The translations under genes and the position numbers were made by a program. A model generated the notes under the pieces. That model was not told the DNA's origin and did not search any database. It worked only from the letters and a program-made list of their open reading frames with translations. Below are positions 52,335 to 62,261 of a stretch of DNA of 64,000 nt, in pieces (within the stretch, counting starts at the first letter, position 1; each line of letters opens with the position of its first letter). Source of the stretch: Mycolicibacterium aubagnense (GTDB lineage Bacteria > Actinomycetota > Actinomycetes > Mycobacteriales > Mycobacteriaceae). The DNA is taken from positions 4,836,001 to 4,900,000 of the forward strand of contig NZ_AP022577.1 in the NCBI RefSeq assembly GCF_010730955.1, written 5' to 3'.

Positions 52335-52904
52335 ATGCCAGAAGACATGGGCGAACATGAGAAAGCTGACGAGGCACGCAAAGGCCTGATCGATTCGATC
52401 AAAGGCAAGGCCAAGGAGATCGCCGGCGCAGTGACCGGCAACGATTCCTTGACCGCCGAAGGACAGCTGGAGCAGACCCAGGCGCGGGCCCGCAGGGAAG
52501 CCAACACAATCGAGGCAGTCGCTGATGCCGAAGCCGAGGCCGCTACCGATCTGTTGTCTCAAGCGCGCCACCAGGCAGCGATTGCCCGGGACATGGTGCG
52601 GTCGGGCGCCGAGGCCGCGGAACACGCTGCGCAGAAACAACAGGTGGCCCACGTGCAGCACGCCGCACAGGCAGCGCGGCACCGCGCTGCCGAGGAACAG
52701 GTCCGCGCCGGCGTCGAGGAGCAGCGCGAGGAACGCCAGGCGGAGACCCGAGAAACGGTCGACACCGCGGCCGCAGGCAGGGAAGCGGGTGAAGCGCTCG
52801 CCGAACATCGCGCCGCGTTGGGAGAGGCTGCTGAGGAACAAGCCGAGGCCCGGCGCCTTCGCGAGCGTGCTCAGACCCTCACCGATCAAACCGACCTTCC
52901 CTGA
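52335..52904 (+). CDS. CsbD-family stress protein
   Basis: 189 aa from ATG 52335 (ATG 52347 is equally good by comparison with the common N-terminus EHEKADEARKGL). A CsbD-like segment DSIKGKAKEIAGAVTGNDSLTAEGQLEQTQ (about 22-51) is followed by a long, highly charged helical tail of Ala/Glu/Arg/Gln that should form a coiled coil. CsbD proteins are general stress markers. It lies 27 bases before the coiled-coil protein gene and is probably co-transcribed. Confidence 0.8.
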   Translation: MPEDMGEHEKADEARKGLIDSIKGKAKEIAGAVTGNDSLTAEGQLEQTQARARREANTIEAVADAEAEAATDLLSQARHQAAIARDMVRSGAEAAEHAAQKQQVAHVQHAAQAARHRAAEEQVRAGVEEQREERQAETRETVDTAAAGREAGEALAEHRAALGEAAEEQAEARRLRERAQTLTDQTDLP

Positions 52905-52930
52905 GAGATGTTGAGAACCAAGGAGATATC

Positions 52931-53599
52931 GTGAGCATCATTGAATTGCCGTTACAGCTTTTGCGAGCGCAATACCGTCTGGCCCGGTTCCCTCTGCAGT
53001 TCATCGAGGAGCGGTGGATGGCTCGCCTGGACGCCGAAGCACCTGCCCGCCTGATCTATGAGCGGTCGTTTGGCACGCTGGACGCGGCGGTCGGCAGAGC
53101 GCTCGGTGATTCCGCGCTGCGCAGGCAGGGCGCGGTGCTGGCCCGGCGAAGCGAAGTTCGCGGCCAAGCCGCCGTGCGCAGCTTGGCTGCTGCCCAACGG
53201 CGTCGAAAGGCCGGCGCCCAGCTGGAGGACTCGCTGGAAGAGGCCGCCGACGACCGCGACGAAGCCATCGCCGCCAAGCAGGACGCAGTGGCCGATGCTC
53301 ATGAGCGCGCGCAGCAGCGTAAGCGGCAGGCGGCGGAAAACGCCGACAAGCGCATCGTCCAGGCCGCCAGGACAAGCCGGGCCGAGGCCGACCGCAAGCG
53401 CGAAGCCGCTGAAGCCACCGAACAGCAACGGCTGCAACGGATCAACATGGCCGAAGTCAAGTCGGCAGCTGCGGCTGAAGCCGCGCTCGATGATGCTCAA
53501 GACAAGCGCGCCGCCGCGGCTGCCAAACGCGAACAGGCTGAGCAGGTCGAGGTACTTGCCGACGTGGAGAAGCGGAACCGGCGGGCGGGCGGCGTCTGA
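52931..53599 (+). CDS. Coiled-coil protein, partner of CsbD-type gene
   Basis: 222 aa from GTG 52931 with a perfect AAGGAG site. A short hydrophobic N-terminal helix (IIELPLQLLRAQYRLARFPLQ) may touch the membrane, then the whole protein is charged and helical (AQRRRKAGAQLEDSLEEA, QRKRQAAENADKRIVQAA), a long coiled coil. Proteins of this kind in mycobacteria are sometimes mislabelled as translation initiation factor 2. Its function is unknown; pairing with CsbD suggests a stress-related structural role. Confidence 0.75.
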   Translation: MSIIELPLQLLRAQYRLARFPLQFIEERWMARLDAEAPARLIYERSFGTLDAAVGRALGDSALRRQGAVLARRSEVRGQAAVRSLAAAQRRRKAGAQLEDSLEEAADDRDEAIAAKQDAVADAHERAQQRKRQAAENADKRIVQAARTSRAEADRKREAAEATEQQRLQRINMAEVKSAAAAEAALDDAQDKRAAAAAKREQAEQVEVLADVEKRNRRAGGV

Positions 53600-53664
53600 G
53601 GGTTGGCGTAGCAGCCGCACTCAGTAGCTAGGCGGTTCTTGTCAATCTGCGTCGCATCGCGCCA

Positions 53665-53704
53665 GTGGCTTCATCGGCGGCACACCTGCCACCAATGAAG
53701 CCAC
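53665..53704. terminator. Hairpin between convergent genes
   Basis: GTGGCTTCAT and ATGAAGCCAC form a 10-bp stem with a 20-base loop, between the coiled-coil gene and the leftward secreted protein gene. TCTTGTCAATCTGCG (53637-53651) lies on its left, as it does next to the 33171 hairpin. Confidence 0.6.
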
Positions 53705-53729
53705 CCGGCGAAACCGGTTCCCGGACAGG

Positions 53730-55469
53730 CTACTTGCCGCTGCGGTGGCCCCCGCCACCACCGCCGCTCCCGGTGCCACCGTGACCATCCCCGGTTCCGT
53801 GACTACTCGACTCCGACTTGTCTGACGAGTGCTTCGAGCCGTCGTTGTCGTGAGAGCCGTTGCCGCTCTTGCTCTCTCCGCCACCAGCCTTTCCGGCGCC
53901 GGCGCCGGAAAGGCTGCTGCCGCCGCTCGTGCCGCTGTCGGTCTGGCTGGAGTCAGTCGACTTGCGGTGTTTGCCGCCCTTGTCGGAACCCGTCTTGTCG
54001 GTGCCTGCTTTGTCGGTGCCGGCGTTGTCCGGCTTCGAACCGACAGCGCTGTTGGGCACTGACGCCGCGGTCGGGTTGCTGACCTTGATCAGATTGGTCT
54101 GCACCTTGGGCACACTCGTGGCGGCCAGTGGTGCCGCTGCCGCCGGGACGAGGCCGCCCAGGCTGGAGACGAATTGACCAGCCTGCGAGACGATTTCATT
54201 CACGGTATTCGTGAGGCCGAACCGTAGCGCGTTGGGCAGGTTGGTGGTGAGCAACCCGAGCAGGGCCTGTGGGGTGAGGGTGTAGGGCAGACCGGCCACG
54301 AGCGGGACAACCACGGGCGCCGCAACAGCCAATGGCAAGTTCACCGCATACGCGACGTCGTTCGCCACCATCGACACTGCCGAGGACGCCACATTACCCA
54401 GACCACCGACCAGATCCTGCGGGGCTGGAACCGATGGGCTGATGGAGGGCGTCACCGCCGACTTGGTCTGCAACTTGGACACGTTGGTAGCCGCCAGTGG
54501 CGCCGCGGCCGCTGGAAGGAGGCCGCCGAGGGCGCCCGCGAGGCTGGACAGGAATTGCGTTGTGGTGCTGATGAATCCGCTGATGCCACCTTGGACGTAT
54601 TGGCTGACGTAGTTCGGGATGTAGCTGGTGAGCAGACTGAAGAGCAGATCCGGGTGGAATACGGCAGCAGCGCCGTAATACAAGAGTGTTATTGCCGTCT
54701 GAGCCCCGATGTTGATGGGAATGCTTGCGAGGTAGGCCCCGGCATTCCACACAGTGCTCAACGCGCTGGTCAAAATGCCGCCCAGGCCACCGATCAGGTC
54801 CTGCGGAGTCGCGGCCGCGGGGGTGATGGCGGGCGACAGCGCGGCATTGGTCGCCGCATTGGGCACCAGGTTGCCAGGCAAGGGCAGAGGGATCCCCAGT
54901 TTCTCCAACAACGTCACGGCTGCCGGGAAGAGCGCGGTTGCCGGGGCGCTGAAGTCGACGAGCGAAGCCAAGGCGATATCGAGAAAGTTGAGGCCCGTGA
55001 GACCTGAGCCGGCGAAACCCGTGGGAGGGAAGGCCGCATTCTTGAAGTACTCCTGCAGCGCGGCCTCCACCGCTGGCGCCAACGGTGTCGTGGCAATCGG
55101 CGACAGCAACGTCGTGACAGCGTTCATGACCACCGGCGCGGCCGCGGTGTCCAGCCCGTAGAGCACGCCGTCGGCGGCCGCCAAGGGCTGCGCCACGAGG
55201 TAGGCCAAGTTGTTGATCCACTGCCCGTTGCCGAGGAGTTCTTGTGCGACAGACGTGGGTAGCGCCAGCAGGCCCTCGATCAGCGAGATCGGGTCCGAAC
55301 CCGCTGTCAGCTTCACCTGCCTCGTAATTTCTGGCAGTTGAGCCGCCATCGTCTTGGCCTGTGGACTGACCGCGACAAAGCTCGCGCTCACTGCGGCGGC
55401 GCTAGCTACTAGAGCCACCGCCACCTTCTGTGTATTTGCTGTGGATTTCCTGGTATGTGCAGCCGGCAT
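53730..55469 (-). CDS. Secreted Ala/Pro/Gly-rich surface protein
   Basis: 579 aa from ATG 55469. An N-terminal signal-type segment (KVAVALVASAAAVSASFVAV, about 15-34) leads into a long helical, Leu/Ala/Pro-rich region with two internal repeats around PLAATNVSKLQTKSA and PLAATSVPKVQTNLI, each following a PAAAAPLAAT linker. The last 130 residues are low complexity (Ser, Gly, Asp, Lys, His), ending HGGTGSGGGGGGHRSGK. Similar long secreted proteins occur in mycobacteria without known function. No PE/PPE motif. Confidence 0.75.
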   Translation of the reverse strand: MPAAHTRKSTANTQKVAVALVASAAAVSASFVAVSPQAKTMAAQLPEITRQVKLTAGSDPISLIEGLLALPTSVAQELLGNGQWINNLAYLVAQPLAAADGVLYGLDTAAAPVVMNAVTTLLSPIATTPLAPAVEAALQEYFKNAAFPPTGFAGSGLTGLNFLDIALASLVDFSAPATALFPAAVTLLEKLGIPLPLPGNLVPNAATNAALSPAITPAAATPQDLIGGLGGILTSALSTVWNAGAYLASIPINIGAQTAITLLYYGAAAVFHPDLLFSLLTSYIPNYVSQYVQGGISGFISTTTQFLSSLAGALGGLLPAAAAPLAATNVSKLQTKSAVTPSISPSVPAPQDLVGGLGNVASSAVSMVANDVAYAVNLPLAVAAPVVVPLVAGLPYTLTPQALLGLLTTNLPNALRFGLTNTVNEIVSQAGQFVSSLGGLVPAAAAPLAATSVPKVQTNLIKVSNPTAASVPNSAVGSKPDNAGTDKAGTDKTGSDKGGKHRKSTDSSQTDSGTSGGSSLSGAGAGKAGGGESKSGNGSHDNDGSKHSSDKSESSSHGTGDGHGGTGSGGGGGGHRSGK

Positions 55470-55727
55470 GATCTGGTCCCCGCTTCCGTGATCGTTAATG
55501 CCAGCGGCCACAACGTCATTAACAGCAGGCGCACCAACCCCGCCCCATATGCCATGGTCGCCAACGATTGAGCCCCACAAGTAAAATACGCACAGTATGT
55601 TTGCTGGGTCAAGATCTATTTAGCCGCTGAAATTAGCTGGCTGGATTTTGGGCGGGTACCCGTCTGGCCGCCGCGCAGGCCCCGCCAGTTGACGGAGGTG
55701 TTGGTCGGCCCATGTGAGAATCGGGAC

Positions 55728-56381
55728 ATGGGGAGCGCAGGGGGACGCAGTCCGATCGGCAGAGTGATCGGTACGTTGTTCGGTTTCGGGATGTTGGCAC
55801 TGCTGGTGGTGATCTTCCTCGGGTCCAAGAGCGAACCGGGCGCGTTGATCCGGTCAGGTGACGTGGTGACGCCCACAAAGGGCAGCTACGTCGTCTATCT
55901 CGAACCGTCGCAATCCCACATTCGTTGCACGGCAACGACATCTGACGGGACGACGCAGGCGCTGGCGCCCTTCACCGGTGCGCACCCCGAGAAACGATTC
56001 GGCGGCAAACGGCGTCTTCTGTTCTCCCGGGGTAGGGACTTCCGGGCGGTCGGGGAGTTGCCACGCGACCGCGGGCCGGTGACCGTGCGGTGTCCCGGCG
56101 CGAGCCAAATCCGGGTGAGTGCACCGCCCAACGGCTGGTCGTGGCCGATCGTGGTCTTCGCTGTGCTAGCGGCGGCGTGCTTGGTGGTGTTCGTTGTCGT
56201 GGTGTTGCGCCGCCGGCAGACCGGTGGCGGTCAGAGCGGCGGGCCAGGGCCGACGTATCCCATGCCGCCGCAGCGGGGGTATCCCGGTTACCCGTACCGG
56301 GGCTATCCGGGCTATCCGCCGCCCGGGTATCCCAACCAGGGCTACCCACCGAACCCGAATTACCCGAACTACCCCCACTAG
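55728..56381 (+). CDS. Two-helix membrane protein with Pro/Tyr/Gly-rich tail
   Basis: 217 aa from ATG 55728. TM helix 1 (about 12-32) is followed by an outward domain of about 95 residues with two Cys (HIRCTATTSDG and TVRCPGASQI) that may form a disulfide. TM helix 2 (about 140-162) is followed by a cytosolic tail of YPG/YPN/PP repeats (GYPGYPYRGYPGYPPPGYP). This layout recalls mycobacterial proteins that recruit partners via a Pro/Tyr tail. Function unknown. Confidence 0.75.
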   Translation: MGSAGGRSPIGRVIGTLFGFGMLALLVVIFLGSKSEPGALIRSGDVVTPTKGSYVVYLEPSQSHIRCTATTSDGTTQALAPFTGAHPEKRFGGKRRLLFSRGRDFRAVGELPRDRGPVTVRCPGASQIRVSAPPNGWSWPIVVFAVLAAACLVVFVVVVLRRRQTGGGQSGGPGPTYPMPPQRGYPGYPYRGYPGYPPPGYPNQGYPPNPNYPNYPH

Positions 56382-56395
56382 GCGTCCGTCGCGGA

Positions 56396-57535
56396 TCAGG
56401 GCTCGCGCGACGCGGCGAGCGACGTTGCACGGCAGGGCAATTCGACGGTGAACGTCGCGCCGCTGCCGACGCCGGCGCTGGCCGCGCTGATGCGGCCGTG
56501 GTGGGCATCGACCAGGGCTTTGGCGATCGCCAGTCCGATACCCGAACCGCCGTGCGCCCGGTCGCGCGCCGAGTCGGCTCGGTAGAACCGCTCGAACAGC
56601 CGTGGCAGATGCTCGGCGGCGATACCGTCGCCGTCATCGGACACCTGGATCTGTACGGACGCACCGGCGTTGGTCGCCATCACCCGCACGGTGCCGCCGG
56701 GCTCGGTGTGCCGCAGCGCGTTGGTCAGCAGATTGGCCAGCACCTGGTCGAGTCGCTGAGGGTCCGCCCACAGGTCCGGCAGTCCTGGGGCGATATCTGA
56801 GGTCAGCGCAACGCCTTTCGCGCGGTAAGGCGCCGCGAAGGCGTCCACGGCGGCGGCGATGACCGCTGTGGGTGCAACGGACCGGGTATCGATGAGCGCC
56901 ATGTCGCGTTCGGCATCGGACAGTGCCCGGACGTCGGAGCTGAGCCGCGCCAGCCGGCGGGTCTGGTCGCGCAGCACACCGATCGTGGTCGAGTCGAGTG
57001 GGTGGATGCCGTCTTCGATCGACTCCAGATAGGCATCGATGACGGAGACAGGCGTGCGGAGCTCGTGTGCCAGGTCGGCCAGCAGCTGGCGCCGGGTCAT
57101 CTCCACAGAACCCAGCTGCTCGGCCATGGTGTTGAAAGCGTCCGCGATGGCATCGAATTCAGTGCCCAGGTGCGGCGGCGAGACCCGGATGTCGTAGTTG
57201 CCGTCGGCCACGGCGGTGGCCGCGGCGGCGAGTTCGGCGGTCGAACGGTGCATCCGTCGGCTCAGATACCAGCTCAGCGCGAGGGCGGTGGTGGCAGCCA
57301 CCGCGAGCGACATCCCGACCGAGACGGCGGTCGCCTGCCGGAAGACGTGCTCGTACGGGTGGGGGCCGGTGCGACCCGGGATGAGCACGTCCTGCATCAC
57401 CTTCCGGAACATCGGTGGACCGATGATCAGGGCGACGGTGGTCGTGGTGACGATCGCCGCGACCACCACCACCGCGTTGGTGACGAGCAGGCGGCTGCGG
57501 ATTCCGTGCTTGCTGCGCGGATGATTCTGGGCCAT
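56396..57535 (-). CDS. Sensor histidine kinase
   Basis: 379 aa, ATG overlapping the stop of the response regulator gene (TGATG). Two transmembrane helices (about 15-40 and 70-95) enclose a short outer loop, followed by a HAMP domain (about 95-145) and the phospho-His in LADLAHELRTPVSVID. ATPase motifs are NLLTNALRHTEPGG, DDGDGIA and GGSGIGLAIAKALVDAHHG. The small outer loop suggests it senses the membrane or a partner. The gene after it is on the other strand. Confidence 0.9.
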   Translation of the reverse strand: MAQNHPRSKHGIRSRLLVTNAVVVVAAIVTTTTVALIIGPPMFRKVMQDVLIPGRTGPHPYEHVFRQATAVSVGMSLAVAATTALALSWYLSRRMHRSTAELAAAATAVADGNYDIRVSPPHLGTEFDAIADAFNTMAEQLGSVEMTRRQLLADLAHELRTPVSVIDAYLESIEDGIHPLDSTTIGVLRDQTRRLARLSSDVRALSDAERDMALIDTRSVAPTAVIAAAVDAFAAPYRAKGVALTSDIAPGLPDLWADPQRLDQVLANLLTNALRHTEPGGTVRVMATNAGASVQIQVSDDGDGIAAEHLPRLFERFYRADSARDRAHGGSGIGLAIAKALVDAHHGRISAASAGVGSGATFTVELPCRATSLAASREP

Positions 57536-58269
57536 CAGCCTTCTCCCATTCGGTATCCGACGCCGCGCACCGTGGTGACATAGCGCGGCTCGGTCGAGTT
57601 GTCGCCCAGCTTGCGGCGCAGATGGCCGACGTGGACGTCGACGACGTTGTCATTGCCGAACCACGACTCGCCCCAGACGGCTTCCAGCAGTTGGAGCCGC
57701 GTCCACACTTGTCGTGGCCGCGACGACAGCGCCGCCAGTACGTCGAACTCGGTACGGGTGAGCATGATCGGCGCGCCCCCGAGGAGGGTCTGACGGCTGT
57801 CGGTGTCGATGTGCAGGTCACCGAACACGCGTGGTGGTGTCCCGGTCGCCGGGACTGGATCGGGATCCCGTCGGGGCCGGCGCAACATCGCGCGGATGCG
57901 GGCCACCAGCTCGCGGGGACTGAACGGCTTGGTGACGTAGTCGTCCGCGCCGACCGACAGCCCGACGATGGTGTCGATCTCGGTATCACGCGCGGTCAGC
58001 ATCACGACGTACGCGTCGGAGAACACGCGAAGCTGTCGGCACACCTCGATGCCGTCGAGCCCGGGCAGCCCGATGTCGAGGATGACGACATCGGGGTCGA
58101 GTTCGCGCGCCACGAACAGGGCCGACGGGCCGTCAGCAGCGACGCGCACCTCGAACTGTTCGCGTTTGAGGTAGCTGGCCACGACGTCGGCCAGCGCAGT
58201 CTCGTCGTCGACGACCAGCGCGCGCAGGCTCGGCGTGGGTTCAGTGCCGTTCACCTGCTCATAGTGCAC
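57535..58269 (-). CDS. OmpR-family response regulator
   Basis: 244 aa from GTG 58269 (GTG 58254 is a possible shorter start). Receiver domain LVVDDETALADV, phospho-Asp in VVILDIGLPGLDG, Thr in MLTARD and VTKPFSPREL. Winged helix at about 150-242: LTRTEFDVLAALSSRP, NVVDVHVGHLRRKLG and TVRGVGYRMGE. Works with the overlapping kinase gene. Targets unknown; the divergent gene 58408 is a secreted protein and could be a target. Confidence 0.92.
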   Translation of the reverse strand: MHYEQVNGTEPTPSLRALVVDDETALADVVASYLKREQFEVRVAADGPSALFVARELDPDVVILDIGLPGLDGIEVCRQLRVFSDAYVVMLTARDTEIDTIVGLSVGADDYVTKPFSPRELVARIRAMLRRPRRDPDPVPATGTPPRVFGDLHIDTDSRQTLLGGAPIMLTRTEFDVLAALSSRPRQVWTRLQLLEAVWGESWFGNDNVVDVHVGHLRRKLGDNSTEPRYVTTVRGVGYRMGEG

Positions 58270-58407
58270 CCGCGCGAAGACCTGGTCGACCGGATGACCT
58301 GGTCAGCGCCGCGTTCTTTAACGAATCTTCATCGTTCCTCCGGGGAACCCTTGTCGGCCGATTCGAGGCTGGAAGTCGTCAGAAACCCACCGTGAAGGGA
58401 CATCGAA

Positions 58408-58713
58408 ATGATCAGCAAGAGCGCATTCTTCTCGACCGCCGCCGCAGCAGCGGCTCTGGCCGCTGCCACCCTCATGACCGCCGGCCCGGCGCAGGCCGCC
58501 AGCGTGTCCGGCAACAACGGCGCCGACGTGGTGTCGACGTTGCGCAGCGAGGGCTACAACGTGCAGGTCGACGGCGCCCCGAGCGCACCGCTGTCCGCGT
58601 GCACGGTGACCGACGTGCACGGGCTGCCGAATCCTGCGGACCCGACCCAGCGCGCGGATACTCGCATGGTCAACAACGTGTACGTCGACGTCAGCTGTGC
58701 GTCGGACTCCTGA
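58408..58713 (+). CDS. Small secreted protein
   Basis: 101 aa. Signal peptide (ISKSAFFSTAAAAAALAAAT, cut near AQAA at about 31) and a mature region of about 70 residues with two Cys (SACTVTD and VSCASDS) that could form one disulfide. Such short secreted proteins are common in mycobacteria and their function is unknown. It is divergent from the response regulator, with 138 bases between them. Confidence 0.85.
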   Translation: MISKSAFFSTAAAAAALAAATLMTAGPAQAASVSGNNGADVVSTLRSEGYNVQVDGAPSAPLSACTVTDVHGLPNPADPTQRADTRMVNNVYVDVSCASDS

Positions 58714-58760
58714 GTGGGGGCGCAGCGTGCCGGCCGGCGGCGGCATGGTTATGTGAGGGT

Positions 58761-59996
58761 GTGACCCAAGCGTCGTCGCTGCCGCTGGCCGGGATCACCG
58801 TCGTCGCGATGGAGCAGGCGGTGTCCGCGCCGATGTGCACGCGCGTGCTCGCCGACTTCGGCGCCCGCGTGATCAAGATCGAGAACCCCCAGGGTGGCGA
58901 CTTCGCCCGCGACTACGACGACGTGGTGCTCGGCCAGGCCGCCCATTTTGTCTGGGCCAACCGGGGCAAGCAGTCGATCACCCTGAACCTCAAGTCCGAC
59001 AAAGGCATTGCGGTCCTGCACAAGTTGCTCGATGGCGCTGACGCATTCGTTTCGAATCTGGCGCCTGGTGCGACCGCGCGATTGGGGTTGTCACCGGAGG
59101 AGCTGCGTGAGCGGCATCCAGAGGTGATCCCCGTCGAGATTTCCGGTTACGGTGCCGCCGGCCCACTCTCGCAGAAGCGGGCGTACGACCTTCTGGTGCA
59201 AGCCGAATCGGGGTCCTGCGCCGTTACCGGCTTTCCGGGGATGCCGGCCAAGCCGGGCCCACCCGTCGCCGATATCAGCACAGGCCTGTACTCGGCGCTG
59301 TCGATCATGGCGTTGTTGCTGGGCCGGGCGCGCGGCGTGTCGACGGGTGCGGCGCCGTCGGTCGCGGTCAGCCTGTTCGACACCATGACCGACATCATGG
59401 GTTACCCGCTGACCTATACCCAGCATTCCGGCGTGAACCAGCAGCCGCTCGGCATGGCGTCGCCGGCTGTCGCGCCGTACGGCGCGTTCGCAACCCGGGA
59501 CGGGCAGAAGGTGGTGCTCGGCACCACGAATGACAGGGAGTGGCAGCGGCTGGCCCGGGAGATCATCGACCGGCCCGACCTCGCCGAGGATTCCCGATTC
59601 GCGAGCAACTCCGACCGCTGCGCGCACCGCGACGAACTCCATGCCGCCATCGAATCCTGGTGCGCAGAGCGCGATCTCGATGACATTCAGCAGGTGGCCG
59701 ACGCTGCCGGCATCGGCAACTCCCGGTACAACCTGCCCAGTGAAGTCATCGCCCATCCGCACCTCACGTCCCGCGACCGATGGCGTCAGGTCGGTACGCC
59801 GGGCGGCCCCATCGAGGCGTTGTTGCCGCCACCGGTGATCAGCGGCCTCGAGCTGAGCATGGGCGCAATCCCGGGACTGGGCGAGCACACGGATGTGATA
59901 CTCGGCGAATTGGGTTACAGCGCTGAGGATATCGCCGGTCTGCGGGCCGACGGTGCCATCGGAGATGTCTACGGAGCAGGGAGCGACCATGCGTGA
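58761..59996 (+). CDS. CaiB/BaiF CoA-transferase family protein
   Basis: 411 aa from GTG 58761. Class III CoA-transferase pattern: LPLAGITVVAMEQAVSAPMC, DFGARVIKIENPQGGDFARDY, ANRGKQSITLNLKSDKG, and the catalytic Asp region in QKRAYDLLVQAESG. Typically moves CoA between carboxylic acids (formyl-, carnitinyl- or similar). The start of the following thiolase gene lies inside its last codons, so the two are one operon, in line with a CoA-linked catabolic route. The exact acids cannot be assigned. Confidence 0.88.
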   Translation: MTQASSLPLAGITVVAMEQAVSAPMCTRVLADFGARVIKIENPQGGDFARDYDDVVLGQAAHFVWANRGKQSITLNLKSDKGIAVLHKLLDGADAFVSNLAPGATARLGLSPEELRERHPEVIPVEISGYGAAGPLSQKRAYDLLVQAESGSCAVTGFPGMPAKPGPPVADISTGLYSALSIMALLLGRARGVSTGAAPSVAVSLFDTMTDIMGYPLTYTQHSGVNQQPLGMASPAVAPYGAFATRDGQKVVLGTTNDREWQRLAREIIDRPDLAEDSRFASNSDRCAHRDELHAAIESWCAERDLDDIQQVADAAGIGNSRYNLPSEVIAHPHLTSRDRWRQVGTPGGPIEALLPPPVISGLELSMGAIPGLGEHTDVILGELGYSAEDIAGLRADGAIGDVYGAGSDHA

Positions 59997-61137
59997 AGTC
60001 GTCATTGTTGAGGCCGTGCGGACCGCCGTCGGCAAGCGCAACGGGGGACTGGCCGGCGAGCATGCCGCCGACCTGTCCGCGGTGGTGCTCAATGAGCTGA
60101 TGGAACGGTCCGGCGTCGCGCCGGATCTCGTCGACGACGTGGTGTGGGGTTGTGTCTCGCAGGTGGGCGACCAGTCCAGCAACATCGCCCGGTGGTCGGT
60201 GCTGGCGGCCGGCTGGCCCGAGTCGATTCCGGGTACGACGGTCAACCGGGCCTGCGGATCGTCGCAGCAGGCATTGGATTTCGCGGTGCAGGCCGTGATG
60301 TCGGGCCAGCAGGACATCGTGGTGGCCGGCGGCGTCGAAGTGATGAGCCGGGTGCCTTTGGGCGCGGCCCGTCAGACGGGCGAGCCGTACGGGCCGAAAG
60401 CGCTTGCCCGGTATGACGGTTTCAGTTTCAACCAGGGCATCTCGGCTGAGATGATCGCGCAGAAGTGGGGTCTGTCGCGGGCGCGGCTGGACGAATACTC
60501 CGCGCGGTCGCACGAACTTGCCGCTGCGGCACAGGATTCGGGCGCGTTCGTCACGCAGATTGTTCCGGTGTTCACCGACGATGGCGGCGTGGTGCACGAG
60601 GACGAGGGCATCAGGCGCGGGACGACCGTCGAGAAGCTGGGCGGCCTCAAGCCGGCGTTTCAGGACGACGGCGTGATCCACGCAGGCAACTCCTCGCAGA
60701 TTTCCGACGGTGCGGCTGCGCTTTTGGTGATGACCCTGGAGAACGCGCTGCAGCTGGGGCTCACCCCGCTGGTGCGGTATGTCGGCGGCGCGGTGAGCGG
60801 CGCCGACCCGGTGCTGATGCTGACCGGTCCGATTCCGGCCACCGAGAAGGTGCTGCACAAGACGGGCGTGAGCATCGCCGAGATCGGCGTGTTCGAGGTG
60901 AACGAAGCCTTCGCCCCGGTGCCGCTGGCCTGGCTCGCCGATACCGGCGCCGACGAGGCCGCACTGAATCCGCTGGGCGGCGCGATCGCGCTGGGGCACC
61001 CCCTCGGCGCCTCCGGCGCAGTGCTGATGACCAGGATGATCAATCACATGCGCGACAACGGAATCCGCTACGGCTTGCAGACCATGTGCGAGGGCGGCGG
61101 CACCGCCAACGCGACGTTGGTGGAACTGGTCGCTTAG
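59989..61137 (+). CDS. Acetyl-CoA acetyltransferase (thiolase)
   Basis: 382 aa; ATG 59989 overlaps the previous stop. Thiolase motifs are the nucleophile in TTVNRACGSSQQALDFA (Cys about 89), NEAFAPVPLAWL, GGAIALGHPLGASGA (His) and MCEGGGTANATLVEL (second Cys). It condenses or cleaves acyl-CoA and acetyl-CoA in fatty acid or sterol breakdown. It works with the CoA-transferase in the same operon. Convergent with the aldolase gene. Confidence 0.92.
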   Translation: MREVVIVEAVRTAVGKRNGGLAGEHAADLSAVVLNELMERSGVAPDLVDDVVWGCVSQVGDQSSNIARWSVLAAGWPESIPGTTVNRACGSSQQALDFAVQAVMSGQQDIVVAGGVEVMSRVPLGAARQTGEPYGPKALARYDGFSFNQGISAEMIAQKWGLSRARLDEYSARSHELAAAAQDSGAFVTQIVPVFTDDGGVVHEDEGIRRGTTVEKLGGLKPAFQDDGVIHAGNSSQISDGAAALLVMTLENALQLGLTPLVRYVGGAVSGADPVLMLTGPIPATEKVLHKTGVSIAEIGVFEVNEAFAPVPLAWLADTGADEAALNPLGGAIALGHPLGASGAVLMTRMINHMRDNGIRYGLQTMCEGGGTANATLVELVA

Positions 61138-61208
61138 AGCCTCGCTCTGGCGACAGGCTCGCGAAACTGACTGAGTGGCGGAACAAGAGCCCGAAAATCG
61201 CCGTGTGG

Positions 61209-62261
61209 TCAGGGTCGGCGGACTGCGGAGAAGCTCAATGGAGTTTCAGCAGTGTTGGCCGACGCCACGTCTAGGGCGATATCGACCAACATGTCTTCTT
61301 GGCCGCCGACGAGCCCGCGCCGGCCGGCTTCTTCCAGTAGCGTTCGGGCGTCGACGTCGAAGCGCGCAGCGGTGATTTCCGCGTGCCGCAGGAAGCTCGA
61401 ATAGACGCCCGCGTAGCCGAGCGTCAAGGTTTCCCGGTCGACCCGCACGGGGCGTTCCTGCAACGGCCGGACCAGATCGTCGGCGGCATCCTGCAGGGCA
61501 TGTAGATCGCACCCGTGCTCCCAGCCCAGCTTGGTGGCCGCGGCGATGAACACCTCCAACGGTGCGTTCCCGGCGCCGGCGCCCATCCCGGCCAGCGATG
61601 CATCGACCCGGTTGGCGCCGTGTTCGACTGCGACGATCGAATTGGCCACGCCCAACGACAGGTTGTGATGCGCGTGGATGCCGATTTCTGTTGTCGCATC
61701 AAGGGTTTGACGCAGCGCGTCAACCCGGTCGGCGATGTCGCGCATGGTCATCGCGCCACCGGAGTCGACGACGTAGACGCAGGTGGCGCCGTAGCCCTCC
61801 ATGATTTTGGCTTGATCGGCGAGCGATTGCGGGCCGGTCATGTGGCTCATCATCAGAAAACCGACGGTGTCCATGCCGAGTTCGCGGGCGGCCGCGATGT
61901 GGTGGGCGGAGATGTCGGCCTCGGTGCAATGAGTAGCCACCCGCACGACCGTGGCGCCGGCGCGGTGTGCGTCCCTGAGGTCGCGGATGGTGCCGATGCC
62001 GGGCAACACGAGGGTGGCGACCCGGGCGTGACGCACCACGGCGGCAACGGCCTCGATCCATTCGATGTCGGTGTGGGCGCCGAAGCCGTAGATGCAGCTG
62101 GAGCCGGAAAGGCCGTCGCCATGGGCGATCTCGATGGAATCGACGCCGGCTTCATCGAGGGCGCGGGCGATGACGGCGGCCTGCGGGGCGGTGTACTGGT
62201 GGCGTACTGCGTGCATGCCGTCGCGCAGGGTGACGTCGCTGATGTACAGGTCGTGACTCAT
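61209..62261 (-). CDS. 4-hydroxy-2-oxovalerate aldolase
   Basis: 350 aa; ATG overlaps the dehydrogenase stop by 4 bases. DRE-TIM barrel aldolase: the start [16 protein letters not shown], metal ligands in [16 protein letters not shown], and [17 protein letters not shown]. It splits 4-hydroxy-2-oxo acids to pyruvate and acetaldehyde or propanal, which pass directly to the partner dehydrogenase. Together with the hydratase it forms the lower part of an aromatic or sterol ring (meta-cleavage) pathway. Confidence 0.92.
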   Translation of the reverse strand: MSHDLYISDVTLRDGMHAVRHQYTAPQAAVIARALDEAGVDSIEIAHGDGLSGSSCIYGFGAHTDIEWIEAVAAVVRHARVATLVLPGIGTIRDLRDAHRAGATVVRVATHCTEADISAHHIAAARELGMDTVGFLMMSHMTGPQSLADQAKIMEGYGATCVYVVDSGGAMTMRDIADRVDALRQTLDATTEIGIHAHHNLSLGVANSIVAVEHGANRVDASLAGMGAGAGNAPLEVFIAAATKLGWEHGCDLHALQDAADDLVRPLQERPVRVDRETLTLGYAGVYSSFLRHAEITAARFDVDARTLLEEAGRRGLVGGQEDMLVDIALDVASANTAETPLSFSAVRRP

